Both the position numbers and the translations under genes were made by a program. The notes under the pieces are model-generated. The model worked only from the letters and a program-made list of their open reading frames with translations. It was not told the origin of the DNA and searched no databases. 64,000 nucleotides of DNA. It comes from Maribellus maritimus (GTDB taxonomy: Bacteria > Bacteroidota > Bacteroidia > Bacteroidales > Prolixibacteraceae). The stretch spans positions 62,001-126,000 of the forward strand of contig NZ_JAIKLE010000001.1 in assembly GCF_022267315.1 (NCBI RefSeq). The letters run 5' to 3'. Of the stretch, positions 8,275 to 19,979 are shown in pieces (the first letter of the stretch is position 1; each line of letters starts with the position of its first letter).

Positions 8275-10971
8275 ATGAATCAAACCGAAGATTACATTAA
8301 AAAGCTCGAGGAAGAAAATCAAAATCTGAAAAGGTTTCTCGATGTTTCTGATAAAAAAGTATTAAGGAAGATGTTTAATTCCCACCGGGCGATAATGCTT
8401 ATGATTGAGCAGGAAACCGGACAAATTGTAGACGCTAATGAAGCGGCAGTAGCATTCTACAAGTACCCTAAAAAAGAACTTTTATCCTTAAAAATTGAAG
8501 ACATCAACATGCTGTCTCCGGATGAAATAAAAAGAGAAAGAAAGAAAGTAACCCAGCGAAAAAAGGATTATTTTATTTTCCCGCATCGGATTGCCGACGG
8601 GACAATACGGCAGGTAGAAGTTTATACTTCGCTTTACAACATAAATAAAAAACCAACATTGTTTTCTATTATTCATGATGTTACGGAACGAGTTGAAGCT
8701 GAAAAAGAATTGCGCAGAAATGAAGAAAAATTTGTAAGTGCCTTCAAATCGAACCCAAACTCAATGATTATAAGCAATCTAGACAACGGAAAAATATATG
8801 ATGTGAATGATGCCTTTTTCGAACTTACAGGGCTAACCCGTAAAAATATTACTGGGGCAACAACGCTTTCAATTGACTTGTATGCCGATCCAAATGACCG
8901 GGATAGACTTATTCAAATCATAAAAAAAACGGGATCGGTAAGAAATTTTGAAACGAAACTGCACCACCTCTCTGGCAAAACTTTAACTGTGCTTATATCA
9001 AGTGAACTGCTAAAAAAAAGCGAGGATAGGACTATCATTACTACGATGCTTGATATTACACAAAGAAAACAATTAAAAGATCAGCTTGAAAGTAACAATG
9101 TACTACTTCAAACCATTTTCGACAGCGTCCCGGCGATGATTACCATTTATAACCCGGATTTGCAACAAATAGATGTTAACAAAGAATTTGAGAGGATAAC
9201 CGGCTGGAGTGAAGTTGATATCAGGAAAAAAAATATAATGGAACTTGTTTATCCGGATCCTGAATACAGAAAAAAAGCTGCAATGTTTATGCAGTCGTTA
9301 CAACCTGGATTTAAGGATTTTGTTATGACAGGGAAAGGAGGCAACGAAATCGAAACCATTTGGGCAAACGTAAAATTGGAAGACGGCAGACAGGTTGGAA
9401 TCGGCATTGACAATCGTGAAAGAAAGGCGGCTCAAAAAGAATTACAACAAAGCCAGGAAACAATAAAAGCTGCTCTTTACAGTATGACTGACGCTGTATT
9501 TATTTTTGATCCCGAGCTCAAGCTTCTTTATTACAATGACGCTTTTGTTACCTTTCACAGATTTAAAAACAGAGAAGAGTGCCCGAATGTACTTGCGGAT
9601 TATAACGAATTTCTTGCACTTTTTTTCCCTGATGAAAGCCCTGCACCGGTTAAAGACTGGCCTGGAACAAAAGCTTTAAAGGGCAAATCAGCCACAAATG
9701 CTGAATATATTTTATTAAGAAAAGACACCGGCGAAAAATGGGTGGGCAGTTACAGTTTCGGTCCGATCATTTCAAACGACGGAAAAATTACCGGCGCAGT
9801 AATAGTTGTACGAGATGTAACCCAACAAAAAAATGCTGAAGTAGAACGCGAATATTTGTTGAAACAGCTGGCACTGGACAAACAGGCACTCGCTGAATCA
9901 GAACAACGTTACCGTATAATGGGTGAATCGGTTGATTATGGAGTATGGGCAACTGATGCTGAAGGAAAGACAATTCATATTAGTGAGTCGTTTTGTAAAA
10001 TGGTAGGGAAGTCATTTGAAGAAATACAGGATTTTGGTTGGATTGATACCTTAGTTCCCGAACAACAACAAGAAGTAATGGATTTATGGATGGCCTCTGT
10101 AAATACAGGTGATCGTTTTGAACATGAACATAAATTTTTAACTAAAGATGGCGAATTAAAAATGGTACTGGCCATCGGAATGCCTATAAAAGATGACAAT
10201 GATAAAATCGTTTCTTGGGCGGGAATTAATCTTGATATTACCGACAGAAAAAAAATAGAATTGCAACTGGAAGAAAAAAATAACCACCTGACGAAACTAA
10301 ACGATGTACTTGAAGATTTTTTTAAAATAGCTGCGCACGACCTTCGCTCTCCTATCCAGAACCTCATTGATATTAATGAACTTGTAAAACAGTCAGCACC
10401 GGAAGACAAACTTACGCTTGTTGAAATGTTAGAACCAACGACCATTCGTTTAAAACGAACGGTTGACGGGTTGATGGAAGCCGTAAGTATTCAAACAAAA
10501 CAGGAATTAGCCATTGCACAAATCAGATTTATAAAGGTTTGGAAAGAGGTTGCGGCAGAATTAAGCAATCAGATTACCAATTTTCAGGGAACAATTGAGA
10601 CCGATTTTGAGGATGCTCCTGAAATTCATTTTATTGAAGCCCATCTGGTTAGTATTTTACGTAATTTGGTTTCCAATGCAATAAAATACGCTTCTGAAGC
10701 AAAAAAATCATTTGTGAAAATTTCAACCATAAAAGAAGAAAAATCGGTGCTTTTGAGCGTAGAAGATAATGGAATTGGCATTAATCTCAAAAATGCCGGT
10801 TCCGAATTATTTAAACCTTTCAAAAGATTCACTTCAAAAGTGGAAGGAACCGGAATGGGGCTTTATATTGTAAAAAATATTGTGGAAAAAAATGGAGGTT
10901 ACATTCGGGTGGAAAGTAAAATAAATAAGGGCACAACTTTTTATTGTCATTTAAAAGAATATACAACATAA
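8275..10971 (+). CDS. Multi-PAS sensor histidine kinase
   Basis: An 898-residue protein without membrane segments or signal peptide, so a cytosolic sensor. A short N-terminal coiled coil precedes five PAS-like units at about residues 32-140, 150-265, 275-385, 395-520 and 543-656, several ending in linkers such as DITQRKQ and DVTQQKN. The HisKA domain has the H-box AAHDLRSP with the phospho-accepting His at 688. The HATPase_c domain follows with an N-box (LVSNAIKYA near 798), G1 (VEDNGIGI near 829) and G2 (GTGMGLYIV near 858). There is no receiver domain and no response regulator gene next to it, so it is an orphan kinase. The TfoX-N gene starts 9 bases after its stop. Confidence 0.92.
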   Translation: MNQTEDYIKKLEEENQNLKRFLDVSDKKVLRKMFNSHRAIMLMIEQETGQIVDANEAAVAFYKYPKKELLSLKIEDINMLSPDEIKRERKKVTQRKKDYFIFPHRIADGTIRQVEVYTSLYNINKKPTLFSIIHDVTERVEAEKELRRNEEKFVSAFKSNPNSMIISNLDNGKIYDVNDAFFELTGLTRKNITGATTLSIDLYADPNDRDRLIQIIKKTGSVRNFETKLHHLSGKTLTVLISSELLKKSEDRTIITTMLDITQRKQLKDQLESNNVLLQTIFDSVPAMITIYNPDLQQIDVNKEFERITGWSEVDIRKKNIMELVYPDPEYRKKAAMFMQSLQPGFKDFVMTGKGGNEIETIWANVKLEDGRQVGIGIDNRERKAAQKELQQSQETIKAALYSMTDAVFIFDPELKLLYYNDAFVTFHRFKNREECPNVLADYNEFLALFFPDESPAPVKDWPGTKALKGKSATNAEYILLRKDTGEKWVGSYSFGPIISNDGKITGAVIVVRDVTQQKNAEVEREYLLKQLALDKQALAESEQRYRIMGESVDYGVWATDAEGKTIHISESFCKMVGKSFEEIQDFGWIDTLVPEQQQEVMDLWMASVNTGDRFEHEHKFLTKDGELKMVLAIGMPIKDDNDKIVSWAGINLDITDRKKIELQLEEKNNHLTKLNDVLEDFFKIAAHDLRSPIQNLIDINELVKQSAPEDKLTLVEMLEPTTIRLKRTVDGLMEAVSIQTKQELAIAQIRFIKVWKEVAAELSNQITNFQGTIETDFEDAPEIHFIEAHLVSILRNLVSNAIKYASEAKKSFVKISTIKEEKSVLLSVEDNGIGINLKNAGSELFKPFKRFTSKVEGTGMGLYIVKNIVEKNGGYIRVESKINKGTTFYCHLKEYTT

Positions 10972-10979
10972 AATATCGA

Positions 10980-11306
10980 ATGTCATCAGACAAGAATTTT
11001 GTTGAATTTATAGTTGACCAAATTGAAAACGCCGGAGAAATTAGTTTTCGAACGATGTTTGGAGAATATGGAATTTACTCCGGTGGCAAATTGTTTGCAC
11101 TAATTTGCGATAACAAACTTTTTATAAAACCCACCGCTGCCGGCAGAACATTTATTGGAGATACAATTGAAGCGCCGCCTTATCCCGGAGCCAAGCCAAG
11201 TTTTCTGATTGAAGACAAAATAGACGACCGTGAATGGTTAAGTGAACTGGTTAGGATAAGCGTAAAAGAACTGCCGGAACCCAAAGCAAAAAAAAGGAAA
11301 AAATAA
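10980..11306 (+). CDS. TfoX N-terminal domain protein
   Basis: A 108-residue protein from ATG 10980 (MSSDKNFVEF); an in-frame start 36 bases earlier would lie inside the kinase gene, so the later ATG is used. FRTMFGEYGIY, KLFALICDNKLFIKP and PYPGAKPSF are characteristic of the TfoX/Sxy N-terminal domain. The C-terminal domain of full TfoX is missing, as in many stand-alone family members, and the tail is Lys-rich. It follows the PAS kinase by 8 bases and is probably co-transcribed. Proteobacterial TfoX induces competence; a role here is unknown. Confidence 0.85.
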   Translation: MSSDKNFVEFIVDQIENAGEISFRTMFGEYGIYSGGKLFALICDNKLFIKPTAAGRTFIGDTIEAPPYPGAKPSFLIEDKIDDREWLSELVRISVKELPEPKAKKRKK

Positions 11307-11343
11307 GTCCGGTTCCAAAACTTGTATCTCTTTTTTACAAGAA

Positions 11344-11370
11344 AAGCCACCCCGAAAAACGAAGTGGCTT
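11344..11370. terminator. Bidirectional terminator hairpin
   Basis: AAGCCAC (11344-11350) pairs with GTGGCTT (11364-11370), and a T-run lies on each side. It sits between the convergent TfoX-like gene and the giant TSP3-repeat gene and can serve both. An almost identical hairpin is at 19980-20008. Confidence 0.8.
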
Positions 11371-11390
11371 CTCCAACACTACGGTCAGCT

Positions 11391-14300
11391 CTACTTTTTA
11401 ATCACTTTTCCAACAATTAGATTTTCTTTCCCAATTAATCGATAAGTATATAGTCCTGATTCCCATTCCCGGGTTCTTACAACACGGGTGTTTTCTCCCC
11501 TTACTAACCGAACTTTTTCTGAAATTTTTAATTTTCCAAGCAGATCATAGAATTCAATTCTAATTTCCTCTGCTTTCTCACAAATAATATTTAAAGAGAC
11601 TGTATTATTAAATGGATTTGGATAGACTTCACAAGCAAATTGTTCCTCATCCATAATGATTACAGATGTAGCTTCGCAAACATCTCCCACTCCATCATTA
11701 TCAGCATCAAGTTGATCGGCGTTTGCTGTTAACGGGCAATTATCATATTCATTTAACACTCCATCGCCGTCAATATCGTCATCACATTCATCTCCTTCTC
11801 CGTCAGCATCAGAATCCTGCTGAAGTTCATTAACAACAAACGGGCAATTGTCGTTATTATTCAATACATTATCATCATCAATATCTCCGTCGCAGCTGTC
11901 TCCCCGCCCATCTCCATCGGTGTCGATTTGATCATTATTGGGCGTTACTGGGCAATTGTCCAGCTCATTCACAATTCCGTCTCCATCAATATCATCATCG
12001 CACATATCTCCTATCCCATCGTAATCAGAATCCTGCTGATATAAATTAAATACCAATGGACAATTATCGTAAACGTTCAGAATTTCGTCTCCGTCAATAT
12101 CGTTATCACAGATATCTCCAACACCATCTTTGTCTGCATCGGCCTGGTCAGCATTTGCGGTCAACGGACAATTATCGGTAACATCGGGAATCCCATCACC
12201 ATCGGAATCATTTTCACAAATATCGCCAATTCCGTTATTGTTTACATCGGCCTGATCTGCATTGGCTACATAAGGACAATTGTCAGAATCATTTAAAACA
12301 CCATCGCCATCGAGGTCACCATCGCAAACATTCCCAATACCGTCTCCATCGAAATCTGCTTGCCCACTATTTGGAGTTATTGGGCAGTTATCAGTACTAT
12401 TAGGAATGCCATCGCCGTCTATATCTTCATCACATAAATCTCCAGTACCATCGCCATCAGTATCAATCTGTTCTTTGTTTGAAGTATATGGACAATTATC
12501 AATATCATTCAAAATTTCGTCGCCATCAATATCATCATCACATACATCTCCAATACCATCATTGTCTGTATCAATTTGATTGGTGTTTTGTACGAAAGGG
12601 CAATTGTCCATCGAATCGGGTATACCATCTGCATCAGCGTCATTTTCACACACGTCACCAATTCCATCGCTATCTGTATCCGTCTGGTCTGAGTTGAAGA
12701 CATAAATACAATTATCATTGCTATTTAATACTCCATCTCCATCAATATCGTCATCACAAATATCACCAATTCCGTCGCCGTCAGAATCTGTTTGGTCGGT
12801 ATTAACTGCCAAAGGACAATTGTCGTCGCCATTCAGAACGTCATCACCGTCAATATCTTCATCACAAACATCACCAATGCCATCGTTGTCAAGGTCTTCC
12901 TGATTTAAGTTTGACACATAAGGACAATTATCATCGTCATTCAGAACCGTATCACCATCAATATCATCATCACAAACATCACCAATTCCGTCATTATCGA
13001 CATCGTTCTGGTTTGAATTTGCGGCATACGGACAATTATCTATGTCGTTTATTATTCTGTCCCCGTCAATATCATCGTCGCATACGTCTCCGCTCCCGTC
13101 TTTATCTGTGTCGTTTTGGTCGGCGTTTTGCACATACGGGCAATTGTCAACATCATCTTCTATTCCATCGTTGTCGGTATCAAAATCGCAGGCATCGCCT
13201 TCTCCGTCGCCATCATAATCTGCTTGGTCAGCATTTGCTATCGTTGGGCAATTATCAACATTATTTGGAATGCCATCCCCATCAATATCATCATCACATA
13301 CATCGCCAATACCATCATTGTCAACATCTTCCTGTCCTGGATTGTAAACAAGAGTACAATTATCTGCTGCATCAACAATGTCATCTCCGTCGGAATCCTT
13401 ATCTCCGTTATTGAGATAGGCATTAATATCGTCAACAGCAAAGCCCCAGACAATTGTATCGGTGTTTATATTTCCGTATAAATCGCTAACACCAGTTAGC
13501 TTTATTAAAAGGTAATCACCATTGTCAACACCGGTAAATGAAGAATTGAAAACAAGCATGCTGTCGGAACACCCCCATTGTATATCTACCGGGATATATC
13601 CTTGAGTTACATTTAAAAATTTGACATTATCTTCATTAATTTGATTACAACCAATAGCTTCATTAAAAGCTACATAAATGTAATCTTCATTTAGCAGATT
13701 GTCAGATAATGGACGTGGATAACCCATCACTTCCGGAGCATTTCTGTCGACCTTCACTTCTATGCTATTTGAGTAGTTTTCCGAACCTCCATTGGTTATT
13801 TCTGCCCTGAAAACAAAATCACCATCTTCAACATTATAGACAGGAACAACAATATCTGTAGCATTCTCATTTAAATCTTCCACCAAAACCTCTTTCAATG
13901 TCGTCCAAAAAGTAGCATCCTTTTCACGAACCTCAATAAAACAATAATCTATAGTTGCTGTGTCATAATCAGAAAGTGTCAATATCATAACATCTTCCGT
14001 AATAACATTTTTCTCTGAAGCAATTGTCAGATCACTGCATTCAGAAGGATAGAAAACACTGAGATAAACATCATCAGAAATATCGCTTTCACACTCTGAT
14101 TCAAGCGTAAATTTCAAACCGGGATAAGCTGTTGTTTTTAAAGGGCCTTTCGCAATGGTTACTGTTGCAAAGACAGACTCGAACGCCGGGATACTATAAG
14201 GTATTTTTTCTCCACCGCCAACGGTGTTCCCTCCTATTGTAACAACTGCTCCATCGGGGTTGCTGGTAGCGTCGAACATTAAATTATAAACCTGGTCTTC

Positions 14301-17300
14301 ATTACTGTCGCTGAGGTTTGTTAGCTCAAGAACAAAAACTCCTCTTTCTGTATTCGACGAAAGTGTCTGGTTATAAACGTCAGCTTCTAATTGAAGTCTT
14401 TCGCGATGTTGTGTTTTTTCTTCGTAAGGACAACTCGAACGACCTGCTACGGTATTAAAAGCCGGTGTACCGTAAACCTGGTCTTTCAAAACATCAACAC
14501 TAAAATAATCGCCTGAATCGTCATCCTGCAAAACATAACCAACCGTTTGTGAATTTGTTTCCGTGGCGGTGCTTGATTCGCCAATTTCAGCTTTAACAGA
14601 AACGCCCACACCTGCAGAACCGCCGGAACCGCCGACCAAGCATCCTGCCTCCGCAGCAACCTCTGCATCAACATATACTGTATACTCAAGACTCATTGAA
14701 CGGGTTGAAGACGACTCAACAGATGATTCGTAATTTACACCAGAGCTAAAGGATACATTCTCTACAAACTCTGCTTTTTTAATATTGTCGTGGTTATTTT
14801 CTATCATTTGCCGCCATACATCAGCCTGGGTCAAATATCTTTCTGCTTCCAAATCATCGCCATCCAGTTCTTCATAATATGCCAATTCTTCCAATTGAGG
14901 AATTAAGGTTTGGGAAATATGTTCTTCTGAATACATAAAAGTTGTGTTAAACCCATCCGGGGCAACAATAAGTTCAGTACTTTTTACCGGCTCACAATTA
15001 TTGTAGTCGTAGGTTATGACATCCGTGAGGGCATAAATCAAATTTAGCGCCCCGCCTACATATACATCTCCATCAGCGCCGGTAATTTCATCACTTGATG
15101 TTTCAAACCGTTCGGTGTTGGTAACTATATAAATCAATTCGTTATTTTCAACTGATGTTGCACCTATAGTTGTAGAAACACCAACCGAGCCCCAGATTTC
15201 AGTTTCGGTATTAAGGAACCCTGAGCCTGCTTCAAATTTTACCCCAAGCCTCGCCTCGGACCAAGCATTTACAGCTCCGTCCTTGAGCGTGCTAAAACTC
15301 ATGGAGTTTTCGATGGTCGTACTTTCTTCAAGATAACTGTAACTTGCGTCTCCCGGTGGGTCGTGTAGAATGAGAAAAGGCATGGAGGGGGTAACAGTGG
15401 TAAATGTATTATCCCGGGGATTGTTACCAACAACCAGTATATCTATTTTACCCGAAGAAACTTCGTTATTACCCAAATAAACGGTTGCGTAAAATTCTTT
15501 TAGAAAGTCTCCGGTAATTTTAGGTTTACCCGGGACTATTGTCAAAGTGTCAATCCCGTCTTCAAAAAACAATGTGTCGTAAGAAAAATTTTCTGATTCA
15601 ATATTTTGCTTTACAACAATATAACCGCCATTAGCATCACACACTTGTCCGTTTAACTCTTCGGTAACGTGAAAAACAACATCACTTGTATCTCCCTGTT
15701 CCATAATAATTAAACCGCATGATGAAGATTTATTGTCCCCCCAGTCAATATCAAGTTTTGGAGGGAGTATATAAGTTGCATTATAACTGGTGTCATGGTA
15801 TGTAAGATCTATACTGTCGGGTTTAAAATATGCCAATACATCGTTGGCCGCTATCATATCCTGATCGACGGAAATAAACGATTCCATATCAATTGTGTAT
15901 TTTCGAGCCGGTAAATCTACTGAATAGTAACCGGTTGCATCTGTTTCTACCAGCATACTAAAATATCCGTCAACATCGGAAATGCGGAGTTTTGCCTGCC
16001 CTATATAAGTATTACAGCTTGCAGAAACATAACCATCGAGTTTAAATTCTGTGGTATCAATAAAATTAACTCCTTCTTCATTGTCTAAAATATTCAATGT
16101 TACTGACGGAGGGGAAAACAAATGAGAATCCAGAGCCGGAGTAAGTTTATGCTGCCCTGCCATTAAAATTGCCACTGCAAAATTACCGGCCGAATCAGTT
16201 ACAAACCCCTGACTGTTGTCATCGTCCAATAAAATATCTACGCCGGATAAAGGGTAATTTCCAGCAGGTGTCCTTTGTAGTACCTTTCCCTGTACTATAA
16301 GCGACGTGGTATCTTTAAATCTCATACCTGTTTCCTGGTTATGAGCAGTTGTCAATGAAACAGTATCTTTTGAAGGATCAAAATTATGATCTTCCAATAC
16401 AGGATAGACTACAAAATCAGAACTTTCGTTATAGTAAACTTTATCAATTGAAAATTTTCCCTGCCCGTTTGTCATTGTAGAATAATAAGTGGTGGTATCC
16501 GACTCAACAGTGCCTATACGTTTGGCAATCACTTTAACATTGGGCAGCCCACTCTCAGAATTGGTGACTACTTTTCCTGATATTATGCCGTCAGGTAAAA
16601 GCCTTCCATTTGTTGAGTCGCGAAGATAGCCCTCTGGTATGGAGGTAACGAGATAATTATAATAGTAACCGGGCACGATCGAGGAACTTTCGTCTGCAGC
16701 GCTTGTTAGTGAAGGTAAGTCATTGTAACTTTCACGGTAATTATCATATACATAATCATAGGTTCGCCGTTCAACAACGTAGCCGGTAACTTCCGGTGCA
16801 GTTGTTTTATTCCAATTCAGAACAATTGATTGTGACTTATCGGTACTAGCCTGTAGATTCATTTCAAAACATTCGCCCGTTTCATGGTCATCGTCATCGT
16901 AGTCTTCATAAGGATAGTAATCGGTATAATGACGCATCGCACAACCATCCACATCTAACTGGTCACCATAATTGGGCAAAATTTTATAATAACACGCCTG
17001 AAGCTCATAATTAAAAATATCTCCTGCTGACAGACCTCGATGGTAAAAATAGAAACAGTCGTTTTCTTCATCAACTTCAACATTGCTTACTCCTGAGTTA
17101 TTATCAAACAGTAATGCGAGCCATTTTGTACTTCCATCGGCATTTTCTTTGTAAAGCCTCATTTTACTCGATTTCTCATAGGCCCATAAATGTTTGTCGT
17201 GTACCTTAACTTTAATAAAGTCGCTGTAACATGACGAGCACTCTTCGATATAAACAGCCGGAACTTGAAGAGTATGATTTTTTGAAACAGAAAAAGGATG

Positions 17301-17684
17301 GGATGTATGATATATATTAAATCTCATGTACCAGTAATTAACCTTCATTGTAACGCTTATTTCTTCACCCGGATAAAAATCGGTAACATCTACATCTGTA
17401 AAACGGTAATACGGAAAATATGGATTATCCAGAGTATCTAAAGCTGTTGTTTTTGATAACGGTCTGGATTTACTGGAAATAACAAATTGTACGGTAATGT
17501 ATTCGGACGCATCATATATACTTGGTCCTATATCAGCAACAAGAGAGAGTTCTCCGTCACGATTATCAATTATATATAGGTCGTAATTAGGTTCAGCTGC
17601 GACCATACTCTTTGTAAGTCCCAAAAAGCAAATAACTATTACGCATAAGCGCAGAAAAAATGAATGGGTAAATAAATTTTTCAT
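11391..17684 (-). CDS. Giant T9SS-secreted protein with thrombospondin type 3 repeats
   Basis: A 2097-residue protein. Residues 1-29 are a signal peptide. About 278-360 is fibronectin III-like ([16 protein letters not shown]), and about 370-620 has three carboxypeptidase-regulatory-like or prealbumin-like units ([18 protein letters not shown]). A long unassigned central part follows, with a Gly-rich stretch near 1010-1040. Near 1300-1410 an Ig-like SbsA-type domain is seen. About 1425-2005 holds 16 thrombospondin type 3 units, rich in D-x-D-x-D calcium sites. The last 80 residues are a type A T9SS sorting domain starting [10 protein letters not shown] and ending GKVIKK. It is probably exported across the outer membrane and fixed to or released from the surface; ligand or enzyme activity is unknown. 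A 7TM/LuxR-type regulator gene lies upstream on the same strand. Confidence 0.9.
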   Translation of the reverse strand: MKNLFTHSFFLRLCVIVICFLGLTKSMVAAEPNYDLYIIDNRDGELSLVADIGPSIYDASEYITVQFVISSKSRPLSKTTALDTLDNPYFPYYRFTDVDVTDFYPGEEISVTMKVNYWYMRFNIYHTSHPFSVSKNHTLQVPAVYIEECSSCYSDFIKVKVHDKHLWAYEKSSKMRLYKENADGSTKWLALLFDNNSGVSNVEVDEENDCFYFYHRGLSAGDIFNYELQACYYKILPNYGDQLDVDGCAMRHYTDYYPYEDYDDDDHETGECFEMNLQASTDKSQSIVLNWNKTTAPEVTGYVVERRTYDYVYDNYRESYNDLPSLTSAADESSSIVPGYYYNYLVTSIPEGYLRDSTNGRLLPDGIISGKVVTNSESGLPNVKVIAKRIGTVESDTTTYYSTMTNGQGKFSIDKVYYNESSDFVVYPVLEDHNFDPSKDTVSLTTAHNQETGMRFKDTTSLIVQGKVLQRTPAGNYPLSGVDILLDDDNSQGFVTDSAGNFAVAILMAGQHKLTPALDSHLFSPPSVTLNILDNEEGVNFIDTTEFKLDGYVSASCNTYIGQAKLRISDVDGYFSMLVETDATGYYSVDLPARKYTIDMESFISVDQDMIAANDVLAYFKPDSIDLTYHDTSYNATYILPPKLDIDWGDNKSSSCGLIIMEQGDTSDVVFHVTEELNGQVCDANGGYIVVKQNIESENFSYDTLFFEDGIDTLTIVPGKPKITGDFLKEFYATVYLGNNEVSSGKIDILVVGNNPRDNTFTTVTPSMPFLILHDPPGDASYSYLEESTTIENSMSFSTLKDGAVNAWSEARLGVKFEAGSGFLNTETEIWGSVGVSTTIGATSVENNELIYIVTNTERFETSSDEITGADGDVYVGGALNLIYALTDVITYDYNNCEPVKSTELIVAPDGFNTTFMYSEEHISQTLIPQLEELAYYEELDGDDLEAERYLTQADVWRQMIENNHDNIKKAEFVENVSFSSGVNYESSVESSSTRSMSLEYTVYVDAEVAAEAGCLVGGSGGSAGVGVSVKAEIGESSTATETNSQTVGYVLQDDDSGDYFSVDVLKDQVYGTPAFNTVAGRSSCPYEEKTQHRERLQLEADVYNQTLSSNTERGVFVLELTNLSDSNEDQVYNLMFDATSNPDGAVVTIGGNTVGGGEKIPYSIPAFESVFATVTIAKGPLKTTAYPGLKFTLESECESDISDDVYLSVFYPSECSDLTIASEKNVITEDVMILTLSDYDTATIDYCFIEVREKDATFWTTLKEVLVEDLNENATDIVVPVYNVEDGDFVFRAEITNGGSENYSNSIEVKVDRNAPEVMGYPRPLSDNLLNEDYIYVAFNEAIGCNQINEDNVKFLNVTQGYIPVDIQWGCSDSMLVFNSSFTGVDNGDYLLIKLTGVSDLYGNINTDTIVWGFAVDDINAYLNNGDKDSDGDDIVDAADNCTLVYNPGQEDVDNDGIGDVCDDDIDGDGIPNNVDNCPTIANADQADYDGDGEGDACDFDTDNDGIEDDVDNCPYVQNADQNDTDKDGSGDVCDDDIDGDRIINDIDNCPYAANSNQNDVDNDGIGDVCDDDIDGDTVLNDDDNCPYVSNLNQEDLDNDGIGDVCDEDIDGDDVLNGDDNCPLAVNTDQTDSDGDGIGDICDDDIDGDGVLNSNDNCIYVFNSDQTDTDSDGIGDVCENDADADGIPDSMDNCPFVQNTNQIDTDNDGIGDVCDDDIDGDEILNDIDNCPYTSNKEQIDTDGDGTGDLCDEDIDGDGIPNSTDNCPITPNSGQADFDGDGIGNVCDGDLDGDGVLNDSDNCPYVANADQADVNNNGIGDICENDSDGDGIPDVTDNCPLTANADQADADKDGVGDICDNDIDGDEILNVYDNCPLVFNLYQQDSDYDGIGDMCDDDIDGDGIVNELDNCPVTPNNDQIDTDGDGRGDSCDGDIDDDNVLNNNDNCPFVVNELQQDSDADGEGDECDDDIDGDGVLNEYDNCPLTANADQLDADNDGVGDVCEATSVIIMDEEQFACEVYPNPFNNTVSLNIICEKAEEIRIEFYDLLGKLKISEKVRLVRGENTRVVRTREWESGLYTYRLIGKENLIVGKVIKK
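11670..13410 (-). repeat. 16 tandem 108-bp units encoding TSP3 calcium-binding repeats
   Basis: Each 36-residue unit follows DNCP-x(4)[27 protein letters not shown]. The units differ at third codon positions and in many residues, so they are not recent copies; unit 1 reads DNCTL and unit 7 DNCIY instead of DNCP. The last unit stops after GDVCEA. The period is constant, with no insertion or deletion. Family knowledge says the Asp-rich motifs bind calcium and stiffen the chain into a stalk. Confidence 0.95.
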
Positions 17685-18088
17685 ATTTTTAGATATTATT
17701 GGTAAACAAAATATTTTTTACATTATTCAATATTGTACAAGCTTATCTCTCAGATTTTATTTACTACTGATAAACTTATTTTGATCAGAACCTGAAAAGG
17801 ATATTGATTCGTGAAAAATTTCCGATTTGTTGAATAACAAAAAGGACGAAATATACTACCCCCTAAAAAAAGGCATGACAGATCCATGATTCCCGGTTTT
17901 TATTTTTCTTAATTACAAACTCACACATTTAACCACGGTAAATCTAGCAGTATTGGCTATTAGAGGAGGCAAAACATACCTAACAAAATCTTAACTTTTG
18001 CTGTTTAATTGAAAATAATTGAGAAATATTGGGAATTTTGTCCTGGTCTATTAAAGATTGCGAATAAAAACAGAAAAAAATAAATAAT
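17685..18088. other. Intergenic region upstream of the TSP3 giant gene
   Basis: About 400 AT-rich bases. On the minus strand a near-consensus TATTTTGTTTACC lies about 20-35 bases before the ATG of the giant gene, without a well-spaced TTTG partner. No gene or strong hairpin was found. If the neighbouring LuxR-type regulator controls the giant gene, its site should be here. Confidence 0.4.
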
Positions 18089-19774
18089 CTACTTAATTTC
18101 TATTTCAGAAACCACGGCATATAAGTTTTCATGATTTTCCAATCCCATCTTTTTGCGCAGCCGACTTCGGGCCACATCAACACTTTGCTGACTTTTTCCT
18201 GTAATTAACGCTATCTCTTTTGAAGAAAGTTTCATTTTTATAAATGCACAAAGTTTATTTTCGCTGGCAGTTAAGTTTTGATATTTCTTATTTAGCGCGT
18301 TATAAAAATGCGGATGAACAGCGGCAAAATGACTTTCAAACTCGTTCCAGTGATTATTGTTTGTGTTTGATTTCAAATTTGACATTAATTCCAGCAGCTG
18401 ATTCTTTTGAATTTTTTCCTGGTTTTTCAGCTTTGACAGCTGCTTCAAAACAGTTTTTTGCATCGATTCTTTTTGTGAAATAACGATGGCTTTATAGGTT
18501 AAATCGCGGTTCTTTTTATCGATAGTCTTGTTCAGCTCTTCAAGCTCTCTTTCCTTTTCAAGCTTTTCATTTTTTAAATAAGCAATATCAAGTTGTCTTT
18601 TTATTCTAATCAGCCGTTCATTGTAATGAGCAAAGTTTATTGCGATTGCAAATAATAGTATTTCAATATAAAACCCTGCCTGGTATATGTATATGTGCTC
18701 GGCAGATATATAAAACAAGTTGGTAATTATAGCCGCACCTCCACCTGCCGCCAAAAATAATGAACCTGAAAGAATTATTTTTACAGCAAGCGGCACTTTA
18801 CGAACAAGTAGGAAAAATATTAAAACAATTGTGATACCATTCAAAACCGACAAGACATCACCAATGTGAACAGCTATATTATATCTAAAAAGCGAAATAA
18901 TAATAATTATAATACTTAACGATAAAACTACAAAGGCATATCTAAAAATCAACTTCCTGTAGTCCCTCTGGTTTCCTTCGTTTAAAGCATAGTAGAGAAA
19001 AAAGAAGTAAAACGGCTGCCCTAAAACAATGCTAAAAAAGAAGAGTTTATTTACCAAAGGGTGCTTAGGAAACCAAAATAATTCGATATAGTCGTAATAA
19101 AAAAAGAAATATAAACTTGCAATAGCTATATAGACAAAATAACTCAAATAAAGTTTTTCGCGGGTTAAGAGAAAAAGAACCAAATTAAAGAGGCATAATA
19201 TAGCAATAACGCCGGTGAAAAAACTTTGAATTATATCGGTCTTAGTTCTGAAATATTGATATTTTTTTACCGGAATTATTTTAACAGAAGGAAACGAATA
19301 TGTTTCGTAACCTTCTCTTTTTACTTTTAAATAAACTACGGTTACATTTCCTTTAGCTCTTTCCAATAAAACTTTGTCTTTGAAGAAACCTTTAAAAGAA
19401 CGGATTGAAAGCGGAATATGAGTTCCGCCAATGTATTTTGTGATTCTGCCTTGAGGGAAAAGTTGTATCAGTTGAATTTCAGAAAAAAAATCGTTAAAAT
19501 GAATAAAATACGACTCACACTCTAAAACCTGATTACTAAATGTGAGTTTGAACCAGTAATATTCATTTGGATTTAATAGTTCATTTCCATAGGTTGTAAA
19601 TGGTGCATTGGTCAACTCCAGGTCTGAGATATCCTGAATTCTATTTTCAATTAAATACTGAACTGATGTTAGTGATTCTGAGTAATCAGATTGCCTGTCA
19701 GCAAACAGTTCAACAGGAGATACACAAAAAAAAACAAAAATTATTCTAACTATATGGTTATAAAACAAATCCAT
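18089..19774 (-). CDS. 7TM-DISM sensor with C-terminal LuxR-type DNA-binding domain
   Basis: A 561-residue membrane protein. An N-terminal signal or anchor is followed by an extracytoplasmic beta-rich domain (about 30-165, 7TMR-DISMED2-like, with NEYYWFKLTF). Seven transmembrane helices (about 180-385) come next, then a coiled coil (about 390-470). The C-terminal helix-turn-helix (about 500-561) reads LTASENKLCAFIKMKLSSKE then GKSQQSVDVARSRLRKKMG, the LuxR/GerE type. Such proteins are one-piece membrane transcription regulators in Bacteroidota that sense an outside ligand, probably carbohydrate. It lies 404 bases upstream of the giant TSP3 gene on the same strand and may regulate it; that is inferred from position only. 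Confidence 0.85.
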   Translation of the reverse strand: MDLFYNHIVRIIFVFFCVSPVELFADRQSDYSESLTSVQYLIENRIQDISDLELTNAPFTTYGNELLNPNEYYWFKLTFSNQVLECESYFIHFNDFFSEIQLIQLFPQGRITKYIGGTHIPLSIRSFKGFFKDKVLLERAKGNVTVVYLKVKREGYETYSFPSVKIIPVKKYQYFRTKTDIIQSFFTGVIAILCLFNLVLFLLTREKLYLSYFVYIAIASLYFFFYYDYIELFWFPKHPLVNKLFFFSIVLGQPFYFFFLYYALNEGNQRDYRKLIFRYAFVVLSLSIIIIIISLFRYNIAVHIGDVLSVLNGITIVLIFFLLVRKVPLAVKIILSGSLFLAAGGGAAIITNLFYISAEHIYIYQAGFYIEILLFAIAINFAHYNERLIRIKRQLDIAYLKNEKLEKERELEELNKTIDKKNRDLTYKAIVISQKESMQKTVLKQLSKLKNQEKIQKNQLLELMSNLKSNTNNNHWNEFESHFAAVHPHFYNALNKKYQNLTASENKLCAFIKMKLSSKEIALITGKSQQSVDVARSRLRKKMGLENHENLYAVVSEIEIK

Positions 19775-19979
19775 CTAAATTGGGCTAGTCCTCTTTGACT
19801 CTCGGGTAATAATGCCTCTAAAAATAATTCTTTATCTATTCACGACCTCATAAAACGATAGATTTCATTGTTAATGAAATAATAATTTCCATCTTCTTCT
19901 CCAACTCAAACTCATTTTCCGAGATTAAGAAGACTTGGACAAATATCTCAAACGTTTTAGTCTTTACATTAAAAACCCA
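19775..19979. other. Intergenic region upstream of the 7TM regulator
   Basis: AT-rich sequence with no gene, repeat or clear promoter recognised. Confidence 0.35.

Noticed and set aside
11670-13410. Regularly spaced repeats resembling a CRISPR or satellite array
   Set aside because: The 108-base period is an open reading frame encoding diverged TSP3 units; no conserved direct repeat with unique spacers.
12280-13481. Several plus-strand ORFs of 60-167 codons
   Set aside because: They are antisense to the TSP3 repeats, have low-complexity Ser/Pro or His-rich composition, and follow its 108-base period.
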